From the NCBI GenBank assembly GCA_021815005.1, contig JAKAHL010000157.1:1-5366 (forward strand): DNA of 5,366 nucleotides. The letters are read 5' to 3'. Positions 5,325 through 5,366 of this stretch are shown here, piece after piece; positions within the stretch are counted from its first letter, which is position 1; every line of letters starts with the position of its first letter. This stretch comes from Chloroflexota bacterium (lineage in GTDB: Bacteria > Chloroflexota > Limnocylindria > Limnocylindrales > CSP1-4). The translations under genes and the position numbers were made by a program. Below the pieces are notes generated by a model. The model was not told the origin of the DNA, ran no database searches, and saw only the letters and a list, made by a program, of their open reading frames with translations.

Positions 5325-5366
5325 CCGATCCGCAGGCAGCCGGTCAGCGGGAGCCCCCCGGCCTGG

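Noticed and set aside
5344..5366. Possible end of a further minus-strand gene (frame ending in a TGA whose complement is TCA at 5344-5346)
   Set aside because: Only six or seven codons are visible and another frame also ends plausibly near 5287. The window is too short to support either.

Overview
The window is GC-rich bacterial chromosomal DNA with strongly G/C-biased third codon positions, so long spurious reading frames run antisense to every gene. The base composition, the GTG/ATG starts, the Pro/Ala/Thr-rich lipoprotein linker and the protein families suggest a high-GC soil or freshwater bacterium, most likely Actinomycetota or a high-GC Chloroflexota lineage. I cannot decide between them from sequence alone. 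I see no rRNA, tRNA, CRISPR array, insertion sequence, integrase or phage gene.

Layout. (1) 2-1320, plus strand: the C-terminal part of homoserine dehydrogenase (hom, cut by the window edge), followed 5 bases later by homoserine kinase (thrB). This is a threonine-biosynthesis operon. (2) 1351-2589, minus strand: a secreted lipoprotein esterase of the antigen-85/esterase D alpha/beta-hydrolase family, convergent with thrB. A GC-rich hairpin lies between the two and reaches into the esterase stop codon. (3) 2590-2714: a divergent intergenic region with a candidate promoter and a small palindrome. (4) 2715-3356, plus strand: a RibD C-terminal/dihydrofolate-reductase-like protein with a good ribosome binding site. 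(5) 3357-3481: a convergent gap with hairpins, next to a 14-bp tandem duplication that includes the end of the following gene. (6) 3482-5217, minus strand, read right to left: a dienelactone hydrolase-family enzyme, then a 77-residue protein of unknown function with a near-perfect Shine-Dalgarno sequence, then a pyridoxamine-phosphate-oxidase-like flavin-binding protein. The last two share an ATGA start/stop overlap. (7) 5218-5366: the upstream region of the dienelactone hydrolase, with its ribosome binding site, a weak promoter candidate and a 7-bp hairpin.

hom and thrB act in consecutive steps: aspartate semialdehyde to homoserine, then to O-phosphohomoserine. The other genes look like general redox and hydrolase functions and have no obvious common pathway. 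I found no convincing new multi-gene system. The least explained item is the 77-residue protein coupled to the flavin-binding protein. The other points are small: a homoserine dehydrogenase without an ACT domain, an esterase with Cys where a family motif usually has His, a micro-duplication at a gene end, and several GC-rich inverted repeats.
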